The position numbers and the translations under genes are program-made. The notes beneath the pieces are model-generated. The model had not been told where the DNA came from. It did no database searches and was given only the letters and a program-made list of their open reading frames with translations. Shown piece after piece: positions 26,430-40,687 of a stretch of 64,000 nt of DNA (the stretch's first letter is position 1; every line of letters begins with the position of its first letter). The stretch covers positions 41,366,118 through 41,430,117 of the forward strand of contig CM050653.1 in the NCBI GenBank assembly GCA_027574665.1. Direction: 5' to 3'. Source of the DNA: Rhynochetos jubatus. Lineage: Eukaryota; Chordata; Aves; Eurypygiformes; Rhynochetidae.

Positions 26430-26520
26430 TTGTTTCACAATGGGATGAGCTGCAACAGAGGGATAATGCAAGTTGTCCAGTGTCACACAGTCACTGGGTA
26501 CAGAACTGAGTTCTTGTGCA
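26430..26520 (+). repeat. Ancient MIR/L2-like retroposon fragment
   Basis: The order of blocks TTTCACAATGGGATGAGCTG, GAGGGATAATGCAAGTTGTC, CAGTGTCACACAGTCACTGG and CAGAACTGAGTTCTTGTG follows the L2/MIR 3' consensus (tttacagatggggaaactgag.., agaggttaagtgacttgccc, aaggtcacacag.., cagagctgggattcgaac..) over about 90 nt. The GTGTCACACAG block is the most diagnostic. This is a comparison from memory. Confidence 0.55.
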
Positions 26521-28250
26521 GTATTTATTCACAAGATAACCTTCCTCAAAGAGCTCTGCTCAGTTGCCCTATTTTCTCAGCCTCATTTTCACTTCACTCT
26601 ATTTGAGGGAAGATCTCTTTCACCGATACAATGTTTGCAATGCCACCATCAACTCCCTAAAATGCTTCATCAGATGACAGCTTGATCTGCAGCACCCATG
26701 AGAATTGAGGTTGTAACGATTATAAGGATTGGATGCCATTGTAGGAGTACATATATACATTTCTCTATGTGTATGTGTGTCTGCACATAACACATAAAAA
26801 CACGTATCTATGTATGCGCACGTTACCAGGTATCTGTGGAAAGTCAGCAAATAGAGAATATCAGAACAGACAAAGTGCAGCTATCTAAAGCTTCAAACAA
26901 ACCTGCATTATTTACTGTAATATTTAGCTATTCCAAAGCTCACACTCTAATATCCCTAGAGGGCAATGTCACCTAATAGGTTGCGCTCACATCCCTGTCA
27001 TTTTCATATAAAGCCGAAGTTTATGCTATTGCAAAGACAGACAAAAATAAATCTGTATTTAACAAAATTTAATTTGGCTAAATACAGACTTGTCCCTGTT
27101 CACTTTCAAGAAATTTTGCAGTCTGAATTCAAGAACAGCAAAGTACAGTTGATTATCCAAAATTTACTGACCGTTGCAAACCTCTGAGCTTTTCCTACTA
27201 TGTCCCTACATCCCTACGTCAGTCTTAGGCACAAGCAGAGACAGTTCAAGACACCGAGGCCACAGAGAATAGCATGCACAAATATGAATGCCTGCCCAAA
27301 AGAAACATGAAGGGAACACAGAACAGTCATGTTCTTCCCTGCATTTATTGCCTTGCTGTTTTGCAGTATTCATTTCAGTATTCATTTTTTGTAAAGCTCA
27401 GTTTCCTGTTGGCAAGGCCCACATCCATCCCATTTCCACATTTACCCTCAATATTGTTTAGCTTGCATACTGTGGTTCTGACAATGCTGCTGAATGTGAT
27501 TACAACAGTCTCTTCCATGTGTGAAGTGAAACCCCTCTCTTTACAATGTGCTACCTCTGAACAGAAAACGATGGTCGGCGAGTGAAGTTTTGCAGCAAAG
27601 CTGCTGGCAGTGTGACCACGATGGAAGCTGTTAGTGTTCAACATCTCTTAAAATCAGAATAACGTCATGTAATTGCTTTATTGATGGATTTAGCAGTCCA
27701 GATTAAGACCCTGAAATATAGAAATGTAGGCTTTTGCTGTTTGCTTCCTTTTTGTTTCAAATGATTGATAATTATTTCACAAATGTCTTCCCCTGACATT
27801 TGATTTGCTAGATAATACATAAACATACAGTTTCTAATGGGTTTTCCGGCCTTTTAACCTAATTTCTTTTCTCATTACTTTTCATTTCATTTCCAATTCT
27901 GATATAAAATCTATTTTCCAGAAAATTTTTGCGTGATCTGAAGCTCTCTCACTTTAATAATGTACAGAATGATATTTTAAAACAACAACAAAGCCAAGAT
28001 CAATGATAGCAGAGAAGCGAAATCAACCCATATTTTTAACTTTTCTCTGTCATGACAAACTGCTTCACACACACTCTCTCCTAGATGGTTCCAAAATTAT
28101 GTTGTAAACTCATAATTATTTTGAATAGGTGAACCTTTAAAAAAAATCTGCCACATGAAAACAGCTAAGCGAGGACAAAACAAGACAGTTCAATAAGAAC
28201 ACGTATGTTTTTTTGTCAAAAACTGGCTGGCATTGTTACTCCATTGCAGG

Positions 28251-28300
28251 GAGTTATTAGCTAATTAACAAGTAGGCAGATCATGGAGATAATCATTAAG
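28251..28300. promoter_or_regulatory. AT-rich homeodomain-type motif patch with 10-bp palindrome
   Basis: ATTAGCTAAT at 28256..28265 is a perfect palindrome overlapping TAATTA at 28262..28267, with GATAATCATTAAG shortly after and CATTGTT (SOX-like) just before. This combination is typical of conserved developmental enhancers, which are common in long introns of this kind of gene. The role is inferred. Confidence 0.3.
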
Positions 28301-28625
28301 AAATGAAAATTACTTCCTTTACATTTTTATAACAGAGAGGAAATAATGGTTAGAACTTGAGGAACATATAGGAGTGTGCATAAAACAAAGGAAAAGTCTC
28401 CAAGTTAAGGGAAGAGAAGTAGTGAGTATTCCAGTACACTCACTAATTCCAGGGGCAGTGAGTAATGAAGTTCAGGAATTTGTTTTCCATAATAGCATTT
28501 ACACTCTTTGGAACAAAACAAGTTGTAGTAGCAATTTTTCTGAGCATATCTTTGGAATTGTACTCATTTACTCAAATTTCCTCTTCATGAAGAATTAAAC
28601 TGCTTTTTTTGGTCTTCCTTAGCCA

Positions 28626-28660
28626 GTATAAATCTGCTGAAGTCAGTGGGACCATGTGAC
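28626..28660. repeat. Short scrap of the AAGTCAATGG-type amniote repeat
   Basis: AATCTGCTGAAGTCAGTGGG matches the core of the repeat type seen at 15851 and 18904. The flanks are unmatched. Confidence 0.3.
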
Positions 28661-31600
28661 TATTGGCCCTAATGCCACTCCATGTCCATCCATCACTCCA
28701 TTCATAAATACATGAAAATGCAGGTCAGCTTTCTAAGAAAAGCTACGTAAAAGTTTAAAGGTTCATTTCATTTTTTTTAAAGGACCTTTCTTTTTTTTTT
28801 CTTTTTCCTTGACAGAATCATACATGACTAGGAGTGAGACATACCTTTTTTTTTTCATTGCAGATTCTCAATATGCCATCCACATATCATCGTACCTTAC
28901 ACAAAGGCCCATCGAGATTTCCTAGCGCTATGTTAAACAAACTAAGCACATTTTTGTATTGCTACATTATTCAAAGCATTGCTCCCATGCTCTAAGACTC
29001 AGAAAAGGAGAAAACTTTCGAAAGAGAAGTCTGAAGAGAACACATCCAATCTGCTATTCAACCTACTTTTCCATTCTAAAGGCTCTTCTTTTGGAAGGTG
29101 TGGCTGTGGGTAGAAAGGATAACGCAATAAGGATCTTCAAGCAACAATACCTGTATTGTAAAATCACAATTTATTCAGATGTCCTTCCCAGTGTAGCCTA
29201 AAGAAATAACCTGACATGCTAACAGACAGGTTTCTATTTAAACAAAAATGAAAAAAAGAGAAGTCCTCAAGAAATAGCCTCTCAAAACATGTTTTTGACT
29301 TTCCTCCTTGAATTCCCCTGACGAAAGTAATGAGTGAGGTGACAGGAAATCTGATATTAATTCTGCAAGTTCTAACTAGATGTGCAGGAGATCTAAGCCC
29401 AACGAATAGACCTGGAATGCAGAGAAAATAGGCAATTATTCTGAGCAGAAGAATTCCATGCCCGATGATGACTTGCCAGTCTCCATTCTCTGGTGTCGGT
29501 TCTACAGAGACTGTAATCTTCTATGTTGATGCCTATATTCAATCTTAATGCCTGATATTGAGTGATGGGAAGCTGTAGGGATCCTTGCAAGATTCATCGT
29601 TAATGGGTTTAACTCAATTGGCATGTCTACCCGGGATATTTCATAAACACATAACCTACACTACGTGATCAGAATAATAACTTAGGACCACGCAGAGCGC
29701 TTATCTCAACATGGCACTTTTTGTTCTACAACTTTTGCCACCTTCTGCTTTACCTTTAACCACTCATCTTTTAAAGATAATAAATGCTGGTAAGAGGATA
29801 TGCGATGATTTCCCCCTTTTGCATCCACTCATGCACACTCACACAGTTCTTGCCTTTGCGATCTGAGGTTCTAAAGGAATCCAGCTCCCAAAAACGCAAA
29901 TTTTTGCCACATGCTGGGATGGCTACAGCTCTCCTTCTCTGCTGTCTGTGTGGACCATTCTATACTGACGCAAGCTATGCTCAGAAAAACTAAACTCCCG
30001 TCAGAAGAAAATGAAAGATTTTGGACGAATAATTTTTGAGAAAGAAAAAAACCTACCGCTGCAAATGCGCTTTTCAAGTAGCTGAAAATTTATCCAGCTT
30101 TTTTTTTCCCATTATTAATCTGTCGCCTCTTGGTCCTCTCTTTTTCAGATCCAACATCTGCTACCTTTGTTAGCCTATGACGTGCAGGAGATTTATTTGT
30201 CCATAAGGCCTCTCCATACATAATGAAATTGCTATGCTTTCTGATCTATCTGAACACTATCATTCGCAGTGGACTGCACTGATTTATAAGAATGGACTTT
30301 CATGACAAGGATCTCAATGACCCACCAGTAGAAACATTTCCAGTATTTGCCTCCCCTGCATTACTGTAATAAACAAAACCAGGAAAATGACATAGGGTCT
30401 ACCCCAGGGAGGGTGTTCTAAATTACTGTGCCAGGCATCTGACAGATGAAGCAGGCATGCTGACACCATGCACGACTCCTTCCTCTAAACCTACCTTCTG
30501 TTCTTCTGCAGTCTTCCAGTCACTTCAAAATTGAGGAAGCATACTGAATAAAATATTTTTTCAGAGGTACAGGACTATCACATGATGTATATTTTACTCA
30601 CTCAGTCCACACAAGAGTCTCCCATGGTTTTATTCAGTTTGCTAATAGCAACCATGCTGTAAAATCACTACAATGCAATCTTCATGTTCAACTCCGTCAC
30701 AAGATGTGGCTAAAAATTTTTTTTGAAAGCCAGATCTTCATATCAGAGTTTATGTGGTTTTTCTGGAGATCAGTATGATCATGCAAACATTGGCCCCAGG
30801 AACTAAATAAGGCAAGGTTAACAAGTGCGAAGCCAGCAAAGCTGAACAAGGAAGACCACATGATTTCAGTTTTAAGATCAGACTGGCAAAGGGTTATGTT
30901 TGTTTTTAATAGTCATGCCTAGTTAATCCCCTGCAATTAGTAACTGTTGAAACTTTAGTTTGAATTAAAAAAATCATATTACAAAGTAATTCAACAATGG
31001 TTATTACCACTTAAGTCTTTCAGACATGCAATTATGCAAATCCACCAAGCACAATTCTGACTGTAATGGCATCTGCTACTCCTCTTACAATTTGTATTTC
31101 AAAAGTAAAGTGAGTATAAGGTAACTTGTACAATAGTTTCAATATTCCTCATTTAAAATAGTTGTCATTTCAATTTTTTCCTTCTTGTTCAGTAAGGATG
31201 TAAATGCAGGCCTGAGAACAAGCAAGGAATCAAGAATACAGTTTAGGGTATTTGCCAGTACTGGTCTCATTTCCAAAGGACATGCTTTCTGAAACGTGCA
31301 TATATAATTTTAGATAAAGCCAGAACATATATGCAGAGATAGATAAAAGTTCTCATTTTTGAAGTACTATCAAAATGTGTATGTTTACAAACCTCAAAGC
31401 ATAAACCCCAAAATTAAAATATTCAGCTTAATAATCTCTGCTGCCTCCCTCCTCCAGTTCTCCTGAGTGGGATATTTGAAGATTCTGGGCTTTTCAGCAC
31501 TTTATCACATGGCAAGTTAACAAAATGGTCCTTTGTCCTTACAACCTCATGGTCTAGCACATTTCCTTTCAGGTCTCACATGGTAATCTTCTTCTGATCC

Positions 31601-34600
31601 AATTTCCTACCAATCCGGTTTTCCCTATTGCACTAAATGACTCCATATTTGGTGACACCTTATTTTCCATTACACGTATTTTTTGACTACACTTATTTTT
31701 TGACTATTTTGCTGGTTGACTTGAGTCTAACAGCACTCAATAAATCCAACCCAAAAATCTTGACTAAAAATAGCTGAATGTTTCAATAACCCTATGATTC
31801 CACTTACAGAATAATGCAAAGAAATATCCCTTAAAAACCCTAAAGGCATAAATGGATCATTTTGTTCCTATAATACTGTAGCATACTGGGCCGAACATCC
31901 TATCATCACCCTCACCATTATTATGGGTTTGAATTACTAGAACACAAGGGAGTCTATTGTAGTAGGTTCCCTACAAGAAACAAAAAAAATGTGTCTACTA
32001 CTGAAGTACAAAACAAGAAACAACAGAAACATAAGAGAATATCTGGCACTGTTCTTTAGGCACAAATAATATAACTCATGTCAATTTCCTGGTAGTGTCA
32101 TTGCAAACAGAGTTTTAAAGGTGGACCGGGAGAATTGTGTCAGGGACTTACAGGTGCTTCTGCATTCTGTATACATACAACACAGAAAAAGACTGCACAT
32201 TTTACAGTAGAGATGGAGCAAGAAAAAGGTGTTACAGCTCAAATGAAAGTCAGTTGAAACCCATGTTCAGGACAATTGGAACGTCTGAGGTTTCACTGCT
32301 TGGTCATAATGCAGGAACTTTCTGCCATTTTCACTGAGGAGAGAAATGCTCATTAGGAAATCACACCACTTCGGACAGAAAAATGAATACTTGGGAATAA
32401 AATAAAATACTGCACTTTTGTCTAGTTTCATGTTTTCTCTTTGTTTTCAAATTTTCTGTCCTTGTTCTCAGTTTTCCTTGTTATTTCAACTTAAAAGCTT
32501 CCTTCTCAATTTTAAATGGGAAAAAAAAATAGCACTTCTTTTAGAGGTTGTCAACTCTTTCAAAACTTTTTGAGTTCTGTAAGGTGTGCCCTTGTCTACA
32601 GATATCTAACTTTGACTCCAACTTCTCCTGCTTTGAGTGACAACATGAAAATTAGATCAAAGAAGCTGATGTTCAGCATTGCTGCTGTTGACACTTGCTT
32701 TGCAAGTCCCTTTTCTCACCATTTTAAGCTAAGCTATTTTAGTTACTCTCAGTGTTTTCATTAAAACACTTCATTTTTACATATATATATTGTACTTCAG
32801 AGCTGCGTGGACATGAAAACACTGAAATTGTGTTTTAACCCATCTTATGAAACAAAATTCTTAAGTAATGAAACATTCCACAGAATGGTGTTTCCATTCT
32901 TTTGGCACTTTGGAACCAACTCGAATATTAAATTTGAAAAAAAGAACGGTCTGCCATTCCCTTTGTTTCTCTGGAAACAACAAAACCAAGTATTGCGCCC
33001 ACATTCAAGGACTTAAATCCTACATCCATATAACCTAACACCACCAGCATTCAGAATGATTCAACAGTCAACTACTAATTGTGTCACATCTGTATAGTAA
33101 GAAACAGAAATAAGAAAAGACTCAGTAGGTGATTATTCCATTATTACTAGAAGAGGTGGTAGCAGTGTGTGCATACTGCTTTGGAAAATACCAAGATAAT
33201 ATCTGTGCCACAAAGAGTACACAATCTAAATGAGGGAGACAATATAATGAGAAATGCATACAGCCTTTGAATAGCACATTTGCACATAAATGAATTGAAA
33301 ATAACACATATTCCATATAAACTTTTTTTTTCTGTTAACTCCTCTAAATTGACACATCTTACCACACTGCAGTATGACTGCTAAGTTTGCAAAGATATTA
33401 ACACCAAGAAATTCTACCTAGGTGTTTATTTGTTTGTAGCAGTAACATGCGCTTGGGAACTGTGTGAGAATGACGAGGCTGGGCTAGATCCAGATTTCTC
33501 TGAAGCCCATACATTTAATGTATTGTTTTATCTGTTAGCAGTTTAAAAATCAGTTTCTTTAAAAATGAGGCTGATTGATAGCTGCTCGACTTTCACATTT
33601 TAAGCCATGTTGCTAAATACTTTCTTGGTTTTCTACTTAAATGAAGAAAACATGCATGTGCAATAATAACCCTGGATATTCCTTACTGCACCTTCTGTAA
33701 GTGTGTTAACCCAGTACTTACTGATCTGAGGCTGGCAACAGGCACTACCTACAGTACGACATCTGGTGAATCAATCACTATTACCCTAGCGCTACATTAC
33801 AACACAGGCCAAGGTTTTTGTGTTCACTGCACAAAGTAAATAATGTTTATTGCTGCAAAACCACCAACCTCAAGCCAAACGTGCTGTGTTATCGCATATT
33901 TTATTAGAACTTGTGATACTAGACCATGCTCAGCATGCTCATCTGCACACTGGCTTTCTGAGGGAGGAAATGGAGGAGTCTCGTCTCCCTGCCAAAATGA
34001 ATTGTAAGAGAGAGTCATTAGAGCTAAGCCCATAAGAAAACACTGTGCCATGCCATCCGCAGTTCAAGTAATTTCTCAGATTCTACTGCATTCAGTATTC
34101 AGCCTTAACATTGAACAAGTTACTTTTCTCTCTCACTGTCAGCTTAGCGCCTTTCCAAACCGCTTTTTAAGAGACCTGGCAAAACTAATGCTGCTGTTCC
34201 CCTTGCTCTGTGCAATGAGGAACAAATTTTTGTTGAAGAGAAACACCAGCAGCCCAATACTTACTGTGGGTACAATCAACAAGTTTGTTTCCTGCAAAGT
34301 AAAGTGCACGGGGGTGGTTTCTCAGGATGATTTCTCCAAGCAACAGCTAGTGCTACAGAGATGACAGCTACCTGCTTCTTCTGGAGTCTGCCTAAATAAA
34401 ACAAACTAAGCAGTTTTCACTACAGACAACTGTTATATTTTGCACCTAGTAATATCATGCCTCCTAGAAAGTTTATATACACACTTGCTTGGTGCAAACC
34501 CTGCTTAGGGTGGGTGTCCTCTCTACAGAGGCAGGGAAAATGCAGCAGAAGGAACTAAGCATACACAGAGCAAATGGTGGAACCACACCAAGAAGGAAGA

Positions 34601-35338
34601 TGCCCTTTGACACCAGCTCTGTGGTTACTAAGCAAGATCCCCCCGGTAGTGAAATTCTACTTCTGTGGAAGATTTGTTTCACCTTAAAACAGACATGTGC
34701 ATTATAGACCTCTACATGTGAGCTGCGCCTCCTGAGCGTCCTGTGTAATCAACTGAGAAATAATGGAGCAGACTCATGACTTCAGACATACACTCAACTT
34801 CAGGACAAGATGAAACGTGAATTGAAAAGGCCTATTTCTTTCTGTTAACTGTGAGAGCAGACCAGGTGATGTGGTGGGATATAAGCTGCTACATTCAGCT
34901 TCTGGTGACTAAATACAGTCTCTTGAGCCTGAAGATTAGAATTGCTACTCATAGGGTTGCTTACTGAAATGGAGTAAGATTTGATCTTTTATAATCTTTC
35001 TGGCTGTCAACACTATAAAGACAGCAATTTACTCAATATAATATACTGATCATGTTAAAAGTAGGTAGAAAAGGAAAAAAAAAAGAACAGTTAAATCATA
35101 AAATCAACTAAGAAGGCAGGCAATAGTGCTTTACATATGGAAGTGAGTGCTTCTGATTAAGAAAATGTGACCTTGTTGGCTGCTTGCTGACTACACGGCA
35201 GGACTTGATGTCATTGATTTATATCAATGCAAAGGGCACCTTATGCTGCCAGAATTATGTCAAGTGGCCCTACTGTAAAAAGAATTCATTTTCCAAAGCC
35301 AAAAGGAAAATGAACCTTGATCTTATGCATTAAATACA

Positions 35339-35350
35339 TGTGTGTGTGTG
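35339..35350. repeat. (TG)6 short dinucleotide repeat
   Basis: Six TG units, followed to about 35390 by degenerate TG-rich sequence with GTGAGTGTGTATGTACGTG. Confidence 0.85.
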
Positions 35351-38300
35351 TAAATGTGCATCTGTTGGTGAGTGTGTATGTACGTGTATCTGCCCTCTTT
35401 AATACTAAGCAAAGCTGCTTATGTGCAAGGACATCTCTTCCTCACTTGGGTTTGCTACTGTTACATTAATTTATTCTTTAGCTTAACAGGTCTTCTGACA
35501 TGGTAATGAACAAATGTGAAAGAGAGTTCAGGGTGAAGGATTCCTTTCAGCCTTTTAGGTTGCGCCAAACAAAAAAGGGTATCTAATTATAAAGAATTTG
35601 ATTAAGACTCCAGTGCATCTCTTTTTGACTTGTCTGTGGAAACTATCCTCACCACATGGATGGGTGAAAGACAAAAATAATGACAGAAATCACCATCACC
35701 CAATTTTCACTACCTACAGAATACATTCACATTTGATCCACATCCCGGTCCCAGTCCTTATCTTCTTCAGAATAGTCAGTCCCTTAATTCTCTTAGCCAA
35801 TTACTTATTCTTATATCACATCAGTCCAGCCCAGCAGGTGCTTTTGTTAAAAATGCTGAGAAATAGAGATGACTGCTGGTCTGGCCTGGAATTTGGAAAA
35901 ATCCCTCAATTTAAAATAAAAATGAATTTAAATGTCTCTGGACATGGCATTGCTGAAAGAAGCACTGCTGAAGCTCTCAATTTATTCCACCAAGAACTTT
36001 CAGGTTAATATATATTAATGTACTTCTGGTAGGTCTGCAATGCAAGCGGGCTGGCTTTAGTGCATGTTTGATTTGTTTCTCCTAGAAGCAATTTACATAT
36101 AAATTCCAAAGCTGTAGGCATCTGAAGAATGCTTAGGTTGCCTTAACCATGACAAACCAACATATACATGGATTAAAATAATTCAACAGCCTACATACAG
36201 TCTATTTAGAGGAGTAGCCACCTGATAGTTTTAAGATGGGAAACAAAAAGAAGACCAAAAAAAACCCCTTTTAAAACTTCCAAACAGATTTTTAGAACCC
36301 GAAGGCCTGATCCTGGCGTCTAATCAATGCAACCAATTACCTTCAGTATAAGAGCTGTGAGAAGAACAAAAGTAAAGAAACCTGTTTGAAAGCTGTCTTC
36401 ATGTGTTCCTGATGGATTCGCAAGCCTACTCTGACCCTTCTTTGAATTAAAGGAGGTGCAGGAGAGGAAGTCGTAGCATTTTTTCTGAGTGGGCAAAGGT
36501 TGTGAACCAACAGCTCTCCTCCATGGAGGAGAGGGTGTTTTTTTCCCCTATTTCCACTAAAGTTGAACTATGAGTGAGAGCAGCACCCATTAGGACTGTT
36601 CTGACATGACAGGGATCTCTGGCATCCAGCTGTCAGAAGAGGTGAGGGCAAAGTCTAACTGTGAGAGTGGAAGGAGATGCTTAACCACTACAATCACTGG
36701 TAATAACAACCGTATGCAGAACACTCAACCAGGGAGTGCTCCTCAGGGAAAGGGGTAAGCTGGCTTTTTTAAATTTTAACTTGGGATGCCTTTATACAAT
36801 GAGATAGCAAGAGTAGTCCACCTTTGCTGTTAACAAGGGAACCCCAAGTCTACTTCTCTTATCCTGGGTTTCCTTATCTTCATGCAGCTGCCTTTCACAA
36901 CACTGGCCATTGATCTCATGGTGTTTCACACATTTATGCATAAGAGACAGCGAGGTGTTAATATGGAAAAGTGGCAGGTTTCTAAGTGGTCTATTTTTGT
37001 TTCTGCCTTTTTTTTTCCCCTGGAAAAGCTAAAAAACCTATTAAAATAATTTGGCTGGCTTTCATTCTCTTTACTAATAATCAGACTGGCTAGCAAGGGA
37101 CTTCTTGGTACCTGAGAAATAGCTGACTTTACTAGCAACACCAATTAACACAGCAGGAAATACAAATATTTCTCCCATACAAGTGACCATTGCAAGGACA
37201 CCACACTGTTGATCAGGGTGAATAATGAGTCTCAATATTTGTGCAAGTTTCTACTCTCCAGCACTGGAAAAAAGAATAGGAGAAATGTATTTTTAACATT
37301 TTTCAAGAAAGAACAGCTAAATTCTTAATGGGGGAAAAAAAAAAACAAAAAACAACAACCCCAAACTGTATTTGTCAGAAAGTGAAAATGCATGTGAGAT
37401 GTAATGTCTATTAGCTTCTATTTAGCGTCTTCCTCACACCAGGGAACTTTATAATAAGAAGCAGCTGAGGAGAGATCAATGTTGGCCTTCATGGATGTTC
37501 TGTATTCATAGGGATGGCTCTTCTGATTGATTTGTTGGCAACATGAGATAAAAACAATTTAAATTAAAAAAAGAGCCTAATGAGAGCTAAAGTCTATAGG
37601 AGAGAAAAGTGGGAGACTAACACCAAAACAAGGAAGAGATGCCTAACAGCTCTTCTGACCTTGCTTTATTAATGTTTTGTGCACATGGACAAGAACAATG
37701 GAAGGACAGTGTCTTTTTCCCCTCAATTTGACCCCCCCAAGGTAAAATAATCAGGTCAAAACACTTCAGGCATGGCAGAGAATGGAAGGAACTATTTGGC
37801 TGAAATATTAGCAGAGTGCCATTCATTTTTCTCCAGTTTACAAACTAGACAGCCCTATTCTTATTTCTTTATACTTGTAATAATGTCTCCCTACTTGCCC
37901 TGCTGCAAAGCTAATACTCCAAGCTTCCATGCAGCACTACTGGGACAATTCAAGAGTAAACAGTAGCTGCAGGTCAATCCAACACTTGATGCCACCTTCA
38001 GAATACAGTCCCCCTAGAAAAGAAATGCTTCTCATAGTGAGTAACACACATACAGAATGCCCCTTTCCTCCTCCACATGGAATTTCACACACTGTACTAT
38101 AGACGTGCACTTCAGAGCCACATACACCTTTCTCAGCAACTGTGAAAACAGGGAGATTACACCTGAAGAAAACAGAGGGGGACCTGGAGCATCCACAGGG
38201 GCATAGATGAAGCTTGAAAATGGTATGAAACACAAATTACACCGTACGTAAATTCAGCTCAGTGCCACTCTCCATGCAAAAAGCTAACTACATGTTCTTG

Positions 38301-40309
38301 GTGGGCAATCTTCTGCTGCATATTTTCATTCCAATCAGTGCTGCGCATCTCTCATCTGCACCATGGGTCTCTGCTGTATATCCTGATGGTGCCTAGTGCA
38401 CAGAATTCCTGTTGAGATCAATGAAACTTCTATGCATAGAAGGGGCAGGGAATGAGCAACAGAGATCCCCAGGGTAGATAAGTCTTAAAAATCAAGTTCA
38501 AGGAAGGTGAGTTTGCCCTGTGTGACTGGTTGAAGATTCATTTCAGGCGTCATACAATTCAGTGGAAGCCAAAGGCAGATCTGGGGTTTTACTTGTTACT
38601 GCTTTTTAAAGAAACACTGAATTAATTATATTTAGAGGCAGATCATGCAGCTCTGCACACTGTCCAACAAAGGGCAGCAACTATTGTCATCCAGCACAAT
38701 TACAGAGTCAGCATATAGATGTACTGAGGTGTAAGAATTCCATATTGAGTGGGAGTCTCGAGCCTGATGTATAGCTGTGCACTTAGTCTGAAGTGGTTTT
38801 GGCAGAAAAGAATCAAGACATAACACAGGCTTAACAGCAGAGTACTTACTCTTGTCTTTTGTCTCCTGGTGGTGGTGAAGTGCCAGAACAGAGCCGGTTA
38901 TAATGCAAAGTGCTTTCATCCATGCAGGATTATGCCCCTCTCTCTTCCTCACAACTTCCATTTGTGTACTTTCCAGGATCAAGTATATTTTCCCAATACA
39001 TGATAGAATTATCTGGGAAACTGAGCTTTCAGAAGGGTTCATACCTTACCATCACTGAGCCCCTCCTAGTAGTTCATACAGACTCCCTGGATCACAGCTA
39101 CTATAAAACACAGAAGACTCTGAAGGATACCAAGATTAGGCCATCGGCTGACAACACCACCAGAACACCGAGTAGGAAGTTTGCTTTAGAAATTATCTAT
39201 GTGATTCACTTTGCCTCAAAGCTTTGTAGTTAGAGAAATGCCTTTTTTTTTTTCATCTGGGTTAGTACATTCCAGCGCAACATCATAGTCACTGCAGCTC
39301 ATCCCCTGTAACTCACCACTATAATCAAAATGTTAACATGAATGACCCAGAAAGCATGCAATCACTCAGCATCAACACAAAACTACCTCTGTCAGGCCAC
39401 ATGGGCTTACAAGGTACAAAAGACTTTTTTTGCTCTGAAGGACAGATATTCCAACAATTACACTCTGCTAAACATTCACCTATAAAAGTTAAAGCTCTTC
39501 ATCACACAGTTCTGATCATACAAGTATTCCCAAACTGAAGAAAAGTATGCCCTTGCACTTTATGCTCTGCGGCATGCTTCCACATATTCTTTGTCTATTC
39601 CACTGGAGTGTGCATCCACTAAGCTTGATCTTTTTCTTAATTCTATGATATAGTGCACCCCTTATATTTTTAAGTTTTTGGGTGGGTTTTTTTTCTGTTT
39701 TCTTTTGGTTTTTTCCCCCCAAAATGAGGAATCACTGCCTGTTTCATTCCTGATGAAGTATGCCACCTGCCATCCACTACAGGGCCTTCTCTGTTACCAG
39801 TTTGGTTTCACTGCAGGGTACCAGTTTGCAACCCTTTCAGCAACCCACTACATCCTAAAAGTAATCCCATGTCACTACCGAAACGCTGAAATGTACAAAA
39901 CATATCAACCAAACAATGCAAAAAAATAAATGCATTTCTACAGGTGCTTTCAAGAACATGTTTAGCTGAGCCTGTGCTATAAGTCTGTCCCAGCCAGGTT
40001 ACTAGGGCAGCAACCACCACTTTGCCATCTGAGGATATAATGCATGAAATGTGGAAACCTGGAATCCCCAGCAGAGGATGGCAGGGGCCACTTCCTCATT
40101 TCACAATCTGGAGTATGAGGAAATATTTCAGGAAAAATTTCAACTTCAAAACCTCTGCCAACCATTTGCATAGCACAACGCATCATTGTATGCTGAGAAG
40201 TGACAGCTTTCCTCACTCGTGGATGCCCACAAGTAGTTATGGAGGATGCAAGAGGTGGTTGCACCTCCCTCCCATAAGTGTGAACTTCCCATCCTGCACG
40301 GAGAGTGCA

Positions 40310-40331
40310 GAATCATTAGTCTTAATGATTC
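40310..40331. repeat. Perfect 9-bp inverted repeat with 4-nt spacer
   Basis: GAATCATTA, spacer GTCT, TAATGATTC. Each arm contains an ATCATTA-type homeodomain-like site, so this could be a paired binding site or a small hairpin. It lies just upstream of a MIR-like fragment. Confidence 0.85.
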
Positions 40332-40348
40332 AGTCAAGTCACCTGGGG

Positions 40349-40412
40349 ATACATCTGGTCATGACTGCTAGGCAAACCTTGGGAGTTCAATTCCCAACTT
40401 TGGCAGAGCAAT
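40349..40412 (+). repeat. MIR-like SINE fragment with degenerate B box
   Basis: CATCTGGTCATGACTGCTAG, ACCTTGGGAGTTCAATTCCC and AACTTTGGCAGAG follow the tRNA-derived head of MIR, whose consensus reads like '..ACCTGGGTTCAATTCCCAGCTCTGCCAC'. GTTCAATTC at 40385..40393 corresponds to the Pol III B box. It has diverged beyond expected function. Confidence 0.5.
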
Positions 40413-40687
40413 TTAGTTACATATAGATGATGAAAAATCAGCTCGAAAATATAATAAACCCAGTAAATCATATATTGGGATATAGCTGGCTGCCATTAAT
40501 AAAAGCACCCCAATCAAAATCAGTGAAATACACTTTGAACAGTCAATGCTCTCAAAAGCACGGGACCCAATCACTTACACTAAAATAAGTTCTCCCTGAT
40601 CCCAAGTTTTATATTCTATTTTGAGAGCCAGTCAGCAGAGATTAGGAGGGTTACAAACATTTCTTCTGGTCTCAAATTAAAGCCGAG

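Noticed and set aside
28780-28870. Two T-rich tracts followed by CAG on the plus strand (CTTGACAG, CATTGCAG), like acceptors of an antisense exon
   Set aside because: There is no matching donor, open frame or other sign of a plus-strand transcript. T tracts plus CAG are common in AT-rich intron.
35339-35392. TG-rich stretch considered as a microRNA hairpin or Z-DNA promoter
   Set aside because: No complementary arm within 100 nt, and only six perfect TG units.
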